Positions 36,287-45,941 of a stretch of DNA of 64,000 nt are shown here, piece by piece. Source of the DNA: JACOMY01 sp046233115 (GTDB lineage Bacteria > Pseudomonadota > Alphaproteobacteria > Kiloniellales > JACOMY01); NCBI GenBank assembly GCA_046233115.1, contig JBJXHM010000001.1, positions 558,001-622,000 of the forward strand, written 5' to 3'. The position numbers and the translations under genes are program-made. The stretch's first letter is position 1; each line of letters begins with the position of its first letter. A model generated the notes under the pieces. It had not been told where the DNA came from. It saw only the letters and a program-made list of their open reading frames with translations, and ran no database searches.

Positions 36287-37228
36287 TTAGGACGCGGGCG
36301 CGTGGGCGCCCATGTCGGGGTAGGGGTCTTGGTGAATGATCACCTCGGCGCGACCAAGGGCCTTGGCAATCCTCATTTCCAGATCATCGGCGATTCGGTG
36401 GCTCTCCGCCAACGGCATGCTGCCCTCAACCTCGATGTGGAGCTGAACGAAGATCGTGGGGCCGGAGGCTCGGGTGCGCAGGTCGTGCCAGCCTTTCAGG
36501 CCCGGTGTCGCCTGGATCTCCTCCTTGATCCGCTGGCGCTGGTCGTCGGGCAGTTCGCGATCGAGCAGCATGTCGAGTGCGCCGCGGGCCAGACCGTAGG
36601 CCGAATAGAGGATGAAGGCGCAGATCAAGACTGCGATCAGCGGGTCGGCGGCCGGCCAGTTGAAGCTCTCGACGATGAAGAAGGCCAGGATCACCGCCGC
36701 GTTGACCAGCAGGTCGCTGCTGTAGTGCAGGCGGTCGGCGATGACGGCCAGGGAGTTGGTGCGCTTGGCGACGTAACCCTGGAAAATGTTCAGCAGGATG
36801 GTGACGGCAATCGCGATGCCCAGCACCACATAGCCGACGTCCGGCTGGGAGATCGGCTCCGGCCGCACCAGGCGGCTGGTGGACTCGACCAGCAGGAAGA
36901 TCGCTGACCCGGTGATGAAGGCCGCTTGCGCCAGGGCCGCCAGCGGCTCCGCCTTGCCGTGGCCGAAGCGATGCTCCGAATCGGCCGGCACCATGGCCTG
37001 GCGCACGGCGACGAAGGTGATCAGCGAGGCGCAGACGTCGAGCAGCGAGTCTACCAGGGTGGCGAGCAGGCTGATCGAGTCGGTGACGGTCCAGGCATAG
37101 AGTTTCAGCGCCACCAGGAAGGAGGCCGTGCCGACCGAGGCCCAGGTCACCAGTTGCAGGAGGCGCCTGGCCTCCGGCGTCTGGATCGACCGCGGGGCGG
37201 ACGGTCTGTCGCTTGCCTCTGCCTTCAT
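36287..37228 (-). CDS. Cation diffusion facilitator, FieF-like
   Basis: This 313-residue CDF transporter has six membrane helices (about 28-235) and a cytoplasmic C-terminal domain. The transport-site residues are Asp60 and Asp64 (DSLLD) in helix 2 and His168 and Asp172 (HYSSD) in helix 5, the DD-HD set of FieF, which exports Fe2+, Zn2+ or Cd2+ by proton antiport. Position directly upstream of bfr (25-bp gap) suggests co-transcription and an iron-export role. Confidence 0.93.
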   Translation of the reverse strand: MKAEASDRPSAPRSIQTPEARRLLQLVTWASVGTASFLVALKLYAWTVTDSISLLATLVDSLLDVCASLITFVAVRQAMVPADSEHRFGHGKAEPLAALAQAAFITGSAIFLLVESTSRLVRPEPISQPDVGYVVLGIAIAVTILLNIFQGYVAKRTNSLAVIADRLHYSSDLLVNAAVILAFFIVESFNWPAADPLIAVLICAFILYSAYGLARGALDMLLDRELPDDQRQRIKEEIQATPGLKGWHDLRTRASGPTIFVQLHIEVEGSMPLAESHRIADDLEMRIAKALGRAEVIIHQDPYPDMGAHAPAS

Positions 37229-37505
37229 TGAGTCTAACCAGCTCCGCTTTTCTTAGAAATCATCTAAGGCGAGAGGGGGGTGGAAAACAACCGTCAATCC
37301 AAGGGAAGAGCGGAAAAGTCGCTTTTCTTTCTGAGGGTTATTCTCATTTGCAGGCTTCAGCCGGGTTGTCTTTCCGTTCAGAGGCGGTGACTTTCTGCCG
37401 CGGCGCGGTCTGCGAACGCACATGATAAGCGTTCGCAAAATACGAGAAAGGGCGTTAGGCTCCCGCATCGTCAGGCCCGCGCCGTGAAGCAAGGAGTGAT
37501 CCCGG
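37229..37505 (+). promoter_or_regulatory. Divergent promoter region with iron-box-like site and palindrome
   Basis: This region separates the leftward CDF gene from the rightward imelysin operon. TTATTCTCATTTGCA (37338-37352) resembles one half of a Fur box. A perfect 9-bp inverted repeat TGCGAACGC/GCGTTCGCA lies at 37411-37419 and 37429-37437 around ACATGATAA, a plausible dimer operator. Both placements fit an iron-regulated imelysin operon, but no regulator is identified. Confidence 0.5.
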
Positions 37506-38789
37506 ATGAAGAAACATGCAGCTCTTACGCTGCTATTGGGTCTTGCGGCGCCGCTGGTGCTGCCGCTGACCGCGGCCAAGGCCGAGGCACCCAGCGCGGC
37601 CTCGGTGCTCCTGGCCTATGCCGATATCGCCGAGGCCACCTATAGCGATGCACTGAGCGCGGCTGAGACGCTGGACAAGGCCATCGCTGCGCTGACGGCC
37701 GAGCCCAGCGAGGCCAGCCTGAAGGCTGCCCGCGAAGCCTGGTTCGCCGCCCGCGTCCCCTATCAGCAGAGCGAGACCTTCCGCTTCGGCAACCCGATCG
37801 TCGACGACTGGGAAGGCCGCGTGAACGCCTGGCCGTTGGATGAGGGCCTGATCGACTACGTCGACGCGGTCTATGGCGACAGCTCTCCGGAGAACCGCTA
37901 CTACAGCGTCAACGTGATCGCGACGCCCAAGATCGAAATCGGCGGCCGCCCCATCGACGCCTCCGAAATAACGCCTGACCTGCTGCAGAACGAGTTGCAG
38001 GAAGTCGACGGGATCGAGGCGAATGTCGCCACCGGCTATCACGCCATCGAGTTCCTGCTCTGGGGCCAGGACCTGAACGGCACCGGGCCGGGGGCGGGCG
38101 AGCGGCCCTATAGCGACTTCGACGTGGCCAACTGCACCGGCGGCAATTGCGAGCGGCGGAACCAGTACCTGACCGCCGCCAGTAGCCTGTTGATCGCCGA
38201 CCTGAAGGAGATGGTCGCCGCCTGGGGCCCGATCGGCGAGGCGCGCAACGATCTCTTCGCCGACAGCACCGAGATCGGCATCCTGGCCATGCTGACCGGC
38301 ATGGGCTCGCTCTCCTATGGCGAGCTGGCGGGCGAGCGGATGAAGCTGGGCTTGCTGCTGCACGATCCGGAGGAGGAGCATGACTGCTTCTCCGACAACA
38401 CCCACAACTCGCACTACTACGACATCCTGGGTATCCAGAACGTCTACCTGGGTCGCTACAAGCGCATCGACGGCAGCACGGTGAGCGGCCCTTCGCTCTC
38501 CGACTACGTCAAGGCGAGCGCGCCGGAGCTAGACCGGGACCTGCAGCGCGAGCTGGAGGAGACCGTGGCCGCGGCGCAAGCGATGGTGAAGCGGGCGGAA
38601 ACCACCGAAGCCTACGACCAGATGATCGGGCCCGGCAACGCGACCGGCAATGCCGTCGTGCAGGCGGTGATCGACAACCTGATTCGCCAGACGCGAACCA
38701 TCGAACGCATCGTGCTCGCCCTCAACATCGGCGACATCGAGATCGAGGGGTCCGATAGCCTGGACGATCCCAATGCCGTCTTCCAATAG
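37506..38789 (+). CDS. Imelysin-family periplasmic protein 1
   Basis: This 427-residue protein has a signal peptide (MKKHAALTLLLGLAAPLVLPLTAAKA) and two imelysin/IrpA-type helical repeats. The GxHxxE-type motif is intact in TGYHAIEFLLWGQD (about residue 180), and a pair of cysteines lies in CTGGNCERRN. Imelysin proteins are periplasmic or cell-surface and are linked to iron uptake, where the His motif is thought to bind metal. It is the first gene of an operon with a DUF1111 cytochrome, a second imelysin and a DUF1513 protein. Confidence 0.93.
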   Translation: MKKHAALTLLLGLAAPLVLPLTAAKAEAPSAASVLLAYADIAEATYSDALSAAETLDKAIAALTAEPSEASLKAAREAWFAARVPYQQSETFRFGNPIVDDWEGRVNAWPLDEGLIDYVDAVYGDSSPENRYYSVNVIATPKIEIGGRPIDASEITPDLLQNELQEVDGIEANVATGYHAIEFLLWGQDLNGTGPGAGERPYSDFDVANCTGGNCERRNQYLTAASSLLIADLKEMVAAWGPIGEARNDLFADSTEIGILAMLTGMGSLSYGELAGERMKLGLLLHDPEEEHDCFSDNTHNSHYYDILGIQNVYLGRYKRIDGSTVSGPSLSDYVKASAPELDRDLQRELEETVAAAQAMVKRAETTEAYDQMIGPGNATGNAVVQAVIDNLIRQTRTIERIVLALNIGDIEIEGSDSLDDPNAVFQ

Positions 38790-40329
38790 ACCGAGCGTCA
38801 TGTCTCTCGGCTTGGGCGCCTGCCTTTTACTGGCAGGCGCCCTCGTTCCGTTTTTGGCCGGTGGTGCGGAATCCAACCCGCCGCTGCCGCATCGCGACGA
38901 CCTGACCGCCGCCCAGCGCGCCCGGGTGGCGGCGGTCACCCGTCCGGCCGAAAGCTTCGACAAGGCCGAGGCCTTCGAGGCCATGTCCGGCGGCGCCGGT
39001 ACCTCGCGCAAGTACGTGAACCGAGACGCCTTCTCCAACCCGCAGGCCAACATCGGCTTCGAGGGGGAAGAGCGCTTCAAGCTGGGCAACGGCATCTTCA
39101 AGAAGCTCTGGGTCTCCGCCCCCTCCTCGACCAGGGCCTCGGACGGGCTCGGGCCGCTCTACAACGCACGGGCCTGCCAGCGCTGCCACCTCAAGGACGG
39201 GCGCGGCCACCCGCCGGCCAGCAACGACGTCGACGCCGTCTCGCTGTTCCTGCGCCTCTCGGTGCCGCCGATGAACGAGGCGGAGCGCCAGGCCCTGGCC
39301 GACAAGCGCCTGCTGCGCGTGCCGGAGCCGACCTACGGCGGTCAGCTCCAGAACTTCGCGCTGCCCGGCATCCCGGCCGAGGGCCGCATGGTGATCGACT
39401 ACGAAGAGCAGCCGGTGACCCTGGCCGACGGACAGGTGGTCTCGCTGCGCCGGCCGACCTATAGCGTTGCCGACCTTGGCTACGGACCGCCGCATCCCGA
39501 GGTTCAGCTCTCGCCGCGCGTGGCGCCGCAGATGATCGGGCTGGGCCTGGTCGAGGCCATTCATCCGGGCGACATCCTGGCTTGGGCCGACCCCGAGGAC
39601 GTGGACGGCAACGGCATCTCCGGCAAGCCGAGCTGGGTGCGCGACCCCGAGAGTGGCGAACTGGTGCTGGGCCGCTTCGGCTGGAAAGCCTCCACCCCCA
39701 GCCTGAGGGCGCAGGCCGCCGACGCCTTCGCCGGAGACATCGGCATCTCGACCCCGACCGGCCATGCGGCCTGGGGCGATTGCACCGAGGCCCAGACCCT
39801 CTGCCGCGAGGCGCCGAACGGCGAGCAGGCCGACCTGGGCGAGGGCGAGGCACCGGACCCGATGCTGGAGCTGGTCACCTTCTACTCGCAAAACCTGGCG
39901 GTGCCGGCCCGGCGCGATCCCGAGGACCCGCAGGTGCTGGAGGGCAAGCGGGTCTTCTACCAGTCCGGCTGCGCCGACTGTCACCGGCCGAAGTACGTGA
40001 CCCGCCGCGACGCCGCCGACAAGCCGCACGCCTTCCAGCTCATCTGGCCCTACAGCGACTTCCTGCTGCACGACATGGGCGAGGGCCTGGCCGATGGCCG
40101 ACCGGTGGGCGATGCCTCCGGCAGCGAGTGGCGCACCGCGCCGCTCTGGGGCATCGGCCTCACCGAGGAGGTGAGCGGCCATACCTTCTTCCTGCACGAC
40201 GGACGGGCGCGTTCGCTGCTGGAGGCGATCCTCTGGCACGGTGGCGAGGCCCAGGCGGCTCGCGATGCCGTGGTCTCCCTCAACACCTCCGAGCGTGACG
40301 CCCTCGTCGCTTTCCTGGAATCCCTTTAG
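38773..40329 (+). CDS. Di-heme DUF1111 (COG3488) oxidoreductase
   Basis: This 518-residue protein has a signal-like N-terminus (LGLGACLLLAGALVPFLAGG) and two heme c sites, CQRCH (about residue 137) and CADCH (about residue 397), with the MauG-like di-heme layout of COG3488 thiol oxidoreductase proteins. It ends with LTEEVSGHTFFLHDGRARSLLEAILWHGG, a motif found in this family. It overlaps the imelysin gene by 17 bp; ATG 38800 is an alternative. In this operon type it probably supplies periplasmic electron transfer for iron handling, by inference. Confidence 0.93.
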   Translation: MPSSNRPSVMSLGLGACLLLAGALVPFLAGGAESNPPLPHRDDLTAAQRARVAAVTRPAESFDKAEAFEAMSGGAGTSRKYVNRDAFSNPQANIGFEGEERFKLGNGIFKKLWVSAPSSTRASDGLGPLYNARACQRCHLKDGRGHPPASNDVDAVSLFLRLSVPPMNEAERQALADKRLLRVPEPTYGGQLQNFALPGIPAEGRMVIDYEEQPVTLADGQVVSLRRPTYSVADLGYGPPHPEVQLSPRVAPQMIGLGLVEAIHPGDILAWADPEDVDGNGISGKPSWVRDPESGELVLGRFGWKASTPSLRAQAADAFAGDIGISTPTGHAAWGDCTEAQTLCREAPNGEQADLGEGEAPDPMLELVTFYSQNLAVPARRDPEDPQVLEGKRVFYQSGCADCHRPKYVTRRDAADKPHAFQLIWPYSDFLLHDMGEGLADGRPVGDASGSEWRTAPLWGIGLTEEVSGHTFFLHDGRARSLLEAILWHGGEAQAARDAVVSLNTSERDALVAFLESL

Positions 40330-40330
40330 C

Positions 40331-41419
40331 ATGCGCAAGCTCCTCCTGACCCTCGTCCTCTGCCTTCATGTCCTGCCGCTGCGGGCGGCCGGAGCGCTGC
40401 CGGACGAGGCCGAGTACGGCCGCATGGTCCAGCAGGTGCTGGACGACTACCTGCGGCCCGGCCTGGCCGACTTCGAGGCACGGAGCCAGGCTCTGCAGCA
40501 GGCCGTGACCGGGCTCTGCGAGGCGCCGTCGGAGACCAAGCTCGAGGCCGCCCGTACGGCCTTCGCCGCCGCCGCGCTGGCCTGGGCCGAGGTCGAGTAC
40601 GTCGACCTGCATCCCTGGCTGGAGGAGAACCGCGGCGCGCGCATCTACTTCTTTCCGGACCGGCGCGGCGTGACCGCCCGTCACCTGCGCCGGGCCCTGA
40701 AGGCCGCCGACCCCGCGCTGCTGCAGCCGCAGACCATCGCGCAGTCGAGCGTTGCCCTGCAGGGGCTGCCGGCGCTGGAGTACCTGCTCTACGGCAAGGG
40801 CTTCGAGGTCATGGCGCAGCCCGGCGTGGGCGACTATCGCTGCCGGCTGGCGGTTGCGGTGGCTGAGAACCTCGCCGGACTTGCGGCCGACATCCGGGTC
40901 GCCTGGGCACCGGGCTCGGCCTACTCGGACCTTCTCAGCGATCCGCAGCCGCACAGCGACCTGGTGCGCTCGCATCAGGAGGCCGCGACCCTGCTGCTGG
41001 GCCGCATCGCCACCGGGCTCGAGGGGGTGAGGGATCGCAAGGTCTCGCCGCCGCTGGGCGCCAGCCTGAAGCAGGCGCACCCGCTGCGCGCGGCCTATGA
41101 CCTGAGCGGGCTGACCAACCCGGCGCTCGCGGCCAACCTGGAGGGGCTGCAGGCTCTGATGGTGGCCGGCGAGGTCGCGGCGCACCTGCAGGACAGCGAT
41201 CCGGCGACGGCGCAGGCGCTGGTGCCTGCCTTCGCGGCGGTGCAGGCTCGGGTGGCCGCCCTGCCGCTGCCACTTGGCGAGGCAGCGGCCGATCCGGTCG
41301 AGCGGGTCGAGGTGCTGGACCTCAAGGAGGCGCTGCTGGCGCTGCATCGTCTGGCCGGCGAGCAGGCCCTGGCCGACCTCGGGCTTACCGTCTTCTTCAG
41401 TGCCGACGATGGCGATTGA
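40331..41419 (+). CDS. Imelysin-family periplasmic protein 2
   Basis: This 362-residue protein has a signal peptide (MRKLLLTLVLCLHVLPLRAAG) and an imelysin-like helical body. The motif region reads LQGLPALEYLLYGKGFE, so the His of GxHxxE is replaced while the Glu is kept. This suggests a non-metal or accessory version. The start ATG 40331 follows the DUF1111 stop by one base, and the gene overlaps the DUF1513 gene by 11 bp, which shows a tightly packed operon. Confidence 0.9.
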   Translation: MRKLLLTLVLCLHVLPLRAAGALPDEAEYGRMVQQVLDDYLRPGLADFEARSQALQQAVTGLCEAPSETKLEAARTAFAAAALAWAEVEYVDLHPWLEENRGARIYFFPDRRGVTARHLRRALKAADPALLQPQTIAQSSVALQGLPALEYLLYGKGFEVMAQPGVGDYRCRLAVAVAENLAGLAADIRVAWAPGSAYSDLLSDPQPHSDLVRSHQEAATLLLGRIATGLEGVRDRKVSPPLGASLKQAHPLRAAYDLSGLTNPALAANLEGLQALMVAGEVAAHLQDSDPATAQALVPAFAAVQARVAALPLPLGEAAADPVERVEVLDLKEALLALHRLAGEQALADLGLTVFFSADDGD

Positions 41420-42479
41420 CCGGCGCCGGCTGCTGCTGGCGGGGCTGGCGGCGGCGCTGCCCTGGCCGGTAGCGGGGACCGCCTGGGCGGGATCACAGCG
41501 ACCGCCGCTGCTCTACAGCACCCGGCCGCGCGGCGGTCCCTATGCGGCGGTGGTGGAACGGGAGGGGCGGGAAGTTCTGCGCTTGCCGCTGCCGACCCGC
41601 GCGCATGGCTTTGCCTGGGACCCGATCGCACGCCGGGCCGCGGTCTTCGCGCGCCGGCCGGGGACCTGGGTGCTGGTCTTCTCGCCTGAGCGGCCGGAGG
41701 ACCGGCGTTGGCTGGCCTCGGTTCCCGGGCGCCACTTCTACGGCCACGGCTGCTTCTCGGCCGACGGGGCGCTGCTCTATGCCAGCGAGAACGACTACGA
41801 GGCCGCACGCGGTTGTGTCGGCGTCTACGATGCCCGTGACGGCTTCCGGCGGCTGGGCGAGTTCGACAGCGGCGGGGTCGGACCGCACGATCTCTGCCTT
41901 ACCCCCGACGGGCGGCACCTGATGGTCGCCAACGGCGGCATCGAGACCCATCCGGACTATGGCCGGGCCAAGCTGAACCTGGATCGCATGCGCTCCTCCC
42001 TGGCGCTGCTTGATGCAGAGAACGGTGCGATGGTCGGCCAAACCACCGGACCGGAGGCCTGGTTCCAGCTCTCCTGGCGCCACATCGCCTTCGACCGCCA
42101 GGCGCGCGCCTGGGTCTGCGCCCAGTACCAGGGGTCGCGCTACGAAGCGGCGCCGCTGCTGGCCCGGGTGGCGGGTGACGGGCTGGTCTTGGCCCAGGCG
42201 CCACTGCCCGGCTGGCGCCACCTGGAGGGCTATGCCGCCGCACTCGCGCTCTGGGAGGACAAGATCGCCGTCACCCTGCCGCGCGCCGACCGGGTGATGC
42301 TCTGGCGGGCCGAGGACGGTGCCTTCCTGGAGAGCCTGGACCTCGAGGAGATCGCCGCGGTGGCGACGGACCAGCAAGGGCTCTTTCTCGGCGGGACGGC
42401 CGGCGGCACTCTGCTGCAGGCCGGCCTCTCGCGGCTGACGGCCGAGCCTGTCGACAACCACGCCGTCTGGCTGGTTTAG
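41409..42479 (+). CDS. DUF1513 family periplasmic beta-propeller protein
   Basis: This 356-residue protein has a twin-arginine-like signal (MAIDRRRLLLAGLAAALPWP...AWAG) and a propeller-type DUF1513 domain with RAHGFAWDP, GHGCFSADGALLYASEND, GGVGPHDLCLTPDGRHLMVANGGIETHPDYGRAKLNL and a final VDNHAVWLV. DUF1513 genes usually end imelysin/DUF1111 iron operons, as here. The RRR motif suggests Tat export of a folded protein. Its exact role is unknown. Confidence 0.92.
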   Translation: MAIDRRRLLLAGLAAALPWPVAGTAWAGSQRPPLLYSTRPRGGPYAAVVEREGREVLRLPLPTRAHGFAWDPIARRAAVFARRPGTWVLVFSPERPEDRRWLASVPGRHFYGHGCFSADGALLYASENDYEAARGCVGVYDARDGFRRLGEFDSGGVGPHDLCLTPDGRHLMVANGGIETHPDYGRAKLNLDRMRSSLALLDAENGAMVGQTTGPEAWFQLSWRHIAFDRQARAWVCAQYQGSRYEAAPLLARVAGDGLVLAQAPLPGWRHLEGYAAALALWEDKIAVTLPRADRVMLWRAEDGAFLESLDLEEIAAVATDQQGLFLGGTAGGTLLQAGLSRLTAEPVDNHAVWLV

Positions 42480-42686
42480 AGCCGACCGTCCGACTGCGGG
42501 TCGACAGCTATTGGTAGAACTCAAATGCTGTTCCTGTGGGTGACGAAAGAAATCAACCCCCATGTTCGGGTGACGATCTTGCGATAGTATTCGATGATCT
42601 TTAACTTCGTCGCTGCGGATGAGGAAGCCTGGGTGGTCATTGCTTGAGTTCGATCCGGATGGTCGGACGTCGAGGGAGCGAAACCT

Positions 42687-45600
42687 GTGGCAATCATCGT
42701 CGGCACCAGCGCCAAGGACTCACTGGTCGGCACCAGCGGCGCCGATTTCCTCTTCGGCCTGGATGAGCGTGACCGGCTCTATGGTCTGAGCGGCGATGAT
42801 TGGCTGGTCGGCGGGTCGGACCGGGACAGCGTCTACGGCGGCAGCGGGTCAGACGTCCTGCCGATTTTTGCCCAGTCCGAACTGACCAGCGGCGAGATCC
42901 TGGACGGCGGTAGCGGCAGCGACACGGTGGTGCTCTATCAGGCATCGGAGCTGCTCTACCCTTCAGCGCTGACCTCGGTGGAGGCGCTGTTCCGCTACGG
43001 CACCGATGGCAGCGACAGCCTGGCCGGCGATGACCGGATCAACCTCCTGGCCGGACTGAGCGGCGGCGACTCTCTCTTCTATGGCGGGTCGGGAGAGGAC
43101 AGCCTCTTCGGTGGCAGCGGCGACGACGCGACCCTGTTCGGCGGCAACAGCGACGATGGGCTCTACGGTGACGCCGGGCAGGATCTCTCGTTTTTCGGCG
43201 ACAGCGGCTCGGACTCGCTCTACGGCGGCAGCGGCGACGATTCCCTGCTGTCCGGCGGGTCCGGTCAGGACAGCCTCTTCGGCGGTAGCGGCGACGACGT
43301 CTTCATGGAGCAGCAAGCGGGCGCCCTGGTGGCCGGAGAGACCTATGACGGCGGCCAGGGCAGCGACACCCTGCTGCTGCGCAACGGCGTCAGCCTGGCC
43401 GCCGGTGTGGTCCTGACCTCGCTGGAGTTCCTGGTGCACGAAGGCACGACGGCCGGCGACAGTCTGACCGGCTCGTCGCTCGCCGACCTGCTGCTGGGAC
43501 TGGGCGGCAGTGACGGCCTCTACGGCCTGTCCGGCGAGGATGGTCTCTACGGCGGGGAGGGCGACGATCTCTCGCTCGCCGGCGGTGCGGGCAACGATTC
43601 GCTCTTTGGCGATACCGGTGCCGACCGCAACCTCGATGGCGGGTCGGGCTCGGATTCCCTCTTCGGAGGCTCGGGTTGGGATACCGAGCTGTCGGGGTCG
43701 AGTGGTTCGGACTCGCTATTCGGCGGCGCCGGTTTCGATACCTCGTTCTTTGGCGGTGCCGGAGACGACAGCCTCTTCGGCGGCGAAAACAAGGACAGTC
43801 GTTTCTACGGCGGTGCGGGCGACGATCGGCTCTATGGCGGCAACGACTACGATATCCGTTTCTATGGCGGCGACGGGAACGATGGCCTCTATGGCGGTGA
43901 CAATGGGGCTGCCTTCTTCGATGAGGGGCACATGTTCGGCGACACCGGCCTCGACAGCCTCTTCGGCGGCACCGGTCGCGACTATCATCTGTTCGGAGGG
44001 TCGGGGGCCGATAGGGTTTCCGGTGATCTCGGAGACGACAGCCTGCTGGCCGGCGATCCGGGTTCCGATCGGGTCTACGGCGGCTCCGGTGGGGACAGGG
44101 TGCTTTGGGGCGGCGACGGCGACGACGAGGTCCATGGCGATAGCGGCTCGGATGTCAGCCTGATCGGAAACAGCGGTGACGACAGCGTCTTCGGTGGCGA
44201 TGGGATCGATCAGCGCTTGTGGGGCGGGGCAGGGGCCGACGCGGTCTTCGGCGGCAGCGGAGGCGACATCTCGCTGGATGGTGGCTCCGGCGCCGACCGG
44301 CTCTTCGGTGACTCAGGCAAGGATGCGGTGCTCACGGGCGGTTCGGGCGATGACCTGGTCTATGGGGCCGGCGGCGACGATTCCCTCCTGAGCGGTTCGG
44401 GAGGAAGCGACAGCCTCTTCGGCGGCGAGGGCTACGACTGGTCCCTCCATGGCGGCTCCGGTGCCGATCGCCTCTACGGCGGCTCGGACGGCGATCAGTT
44501 CCTGCGGGGCGGTTCCGGTTCCGACCGGCTCTTCGGCGACTCGGGCAACGACGAAGATCTCCAGGGCGGTTCCGGCAAGGACCTGGTCTATGGCGGGCTG
44601 GGTGACGACTTCCTGCTGCTCGGGAACAGCGGCGCGGACTCGATCTTCGGCGGCAGCGGTGATGACCTCGGGCTCTCCGGCGGGGCGGGCGACGACGACC
44701 TGCGCGGCGGCAGCGGCTCCGACCAGCTCATCGGCGGCTCCGGCGACGACCGGCTGCGCGGCCAGGACGGCGACGACAGCCTTACCGGCGATTCCGGCCG
44801 CGACACGCTCTTCGGCGATGCGGGCCAGGACACCGCCTACGGCGGCGACGGCAACGACCGGCTGGGCGGTGGCTCCGGCACCGACTTCCTCTATGCCGGC
44901 ATCGGCTCCGACCGGCTGAACGGCGGCAGCGGCGTGGACACGGCCGCGGGCGGCAAGGCCAACGACACCTTCATCGTCGACACCGCGGCCGACGTGGTGC
45001 GCGAGACGGCGGCGGGCGGCGCGGAGGACGTGCTGCGCTCCGATGCGCGGGCCTATACCCTGGCCGGCGGCGCCGAGGGGCACGTCGAGCGCGCCAACAT
45101 CAACAACGGCCCTGGCGTTGGCGCTGCCAGCCTTGTCGGCAACAGCCTCGCCAACACCCTGGTGGGCAACTCCTTCGACAACCACCTGATCGGCAACAGC
45201 GGCGACGACATCCTGAACGGCCGCGGCGGGTCCGACAGTCCGGTCGGCGGGCGGGGCGACGACACCTTCGTGGTCGATACTGCCGGTGACCAGCCGGTGG
45301 AACTGGTCGGGGAGGGCACCGACCTGGTGCGCGCGGAGGTCGACTACACCCTGGCCGGCGGGACGGAAGGCTTTCTGGAGAACCTGCGCATGCAGGGAGG
45401 CAAGGGCAATCTCGACGGCGGCGGCAACGGGCTGGACAACACGATCGAGGGCAATACCGGCCACAACGACCTGCGCGGCCGTGGCGGCGACGATGTCGTC
45501 GAGGGCAAGGCGGGTGACGACACACTGGACGGCGGTGCCGGCGACGACCGCCTGGAGGGAGGCAGCGGTTCCGATACCCTCGTGATGAACGACGGCGACC

Positions 45601-45941
45601 TCGCCTTCGGCGGGTCCTGGCGCGACGACTTCTTCTTCGACGGCAGCAGCCTGGGCAACGCCGGTTCCGGCGGCCCGGTGATCGCCGACTTCGATGGCAT
45701 GCAGGCGAACGCGGCCAACGGCGAGGACAAGCTGGTCTTCGCCACGGGGCTGGAGACCGGCAGTTTCGCCTATATTGGCTCGGCGGCCTTCTCGGCCGGC
45801 GGCAACAGCGAGGCGCGTTTTGCCGGTGGGCACCAGATTCAGGTGGACGACGACGGCGACGGCATCGTCGACCAGGCCGTCCTGGTGACCGGCGTCACTG
45901 CCGCCAACCTGCTGACCGCTGCCGACTTCGTTTGGCTCTAG
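42687..45941 (+). CDS. Giant RTX repeat protein 5 (GTG start, 9+10 supra-repeats)
   Basis: This 1084-residue RTX protein starts at GTG 42687, supported by GAGGGAG 8-9 bp upstream and an N-terminus (MAIIVGTSAKDSLVG) shared with RTX 4. Residues 57-103 and about 205-250 are ELTSGEILDGG-type modules. Residues 289-664 alternate 10- and 9-residue units, and nonapeptides follow. The last 330 residues (NDTFIVDTAADVVRETAAGG, GDDTFVVDT, VIADFDGM, terminal DFVWL) are very close to RTX 3, implying recent sharing of the C-terminal module. Type I secretion is inferred. The stop overlaps the stop of the convergent methyltransferase by 4 bp. Confidence 0.9.
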   Translation: MAIIVGTSAKDSLVGTSGADFLFGLDERDRLYGLSGDDWLVGGSDRDSVYGGSGSDVLPIFAQSELTSGEILDGGSGSDTVVLYQASELLYPSALTSVEALFRYGTDGSDSLAGDDRINLLAGLSGGDSLFYGGSGEDSLFGGSGDDATLFGGNSDDGLYGDAGQDLSFFGDSGSDSLYGGSGDDSLLSGGSGQDSLFGGSGDDVFMEQQAGALVAGETYDGGQGSDTLLLRNGVSLAAGVVLTSLEFLVHEGTTAGDSLTGSSLADLLLGLGGSDGLYGLSGEDGLYGGEGDDLSLAGGAGNDSLFGDTGADRNLDGGSGSDSLFGGSGWDTELSGSSGSDSLFGGAGFDTSFFGGAGDDSLFGGENKDSRFYGGAGDDRLYGGNDYDIRFYGGDGNDGLYGGDNGAAFFDEGHMFGDTGLDSLFGGTGRDYHLFGGSGADRVSGDLGDDSLLAGDPGSDRVYGGSGGDRVLWGGDGDDEVHGDSGSDVSLIGNSGDDSVFGGDGIDQRLWGGAGADAVFGGSGGDISLDGGSGADRLFGDSGKDAVLTGGSGDDLVYGAGGDDSLLSGSGGSDSLFGGEGYDWSLHGGSGADRLYGGSDGDQFLRGGSGSDRLFGDSGNDEDLQGGSGKDLVYGGLGDDFLLLGNSGADSIFGGSGDDLGLSGGAGDDDLRGGSGSDQLIGGSGDDRLRGQDGDDSLTGDSGRDTLFGDAGQDTAYGGDGNDRLGGGSGTDFLYAGIGSDRLNGGSGVDTAAGGKANDTFIVDTAADVVRETAAGGAEDVLRSDARAYTLAGGAEGHVERANINNGPGVGAASLVGNSLANTLVGNSFDNHLIGNSGDDILNGRGGSDSPVGGRGDDTFVVDTAGDQPVELVGEGTDLVRAEVDYTLAGGTEGFLENLRMQGGKGNLDGGGNGLDNTIEGNTGHNDLRGRGGDDVVEGKAGDDTLDGGAGDDRLEGGSGSDTLVMNDGDLAFGGSWRDDFFFDGSSLGNAGSGGPVIADFDGMQANAANGEDKLVFATGLETGSFAYIGSAAFSAGGNSEARFAGGHQIQVDDDGDGIVDQAVLVTGVTAANLLTAADFVWL
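43551..44678 (+). repeat. 57-bp supra-repeat tract in RTX protein 5
   Basis: About twenty 10+9 pairs run from residue 289 to 664, interrupted only once by an irregular unit containing GAAFFDEGHMF (about 43908-43938). In the 10-residue units the last two positions are mostly LA, LS, LW, LF, FF or FY, while the 9-residue units end LF, LY or VY. Confidence 0.85.
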
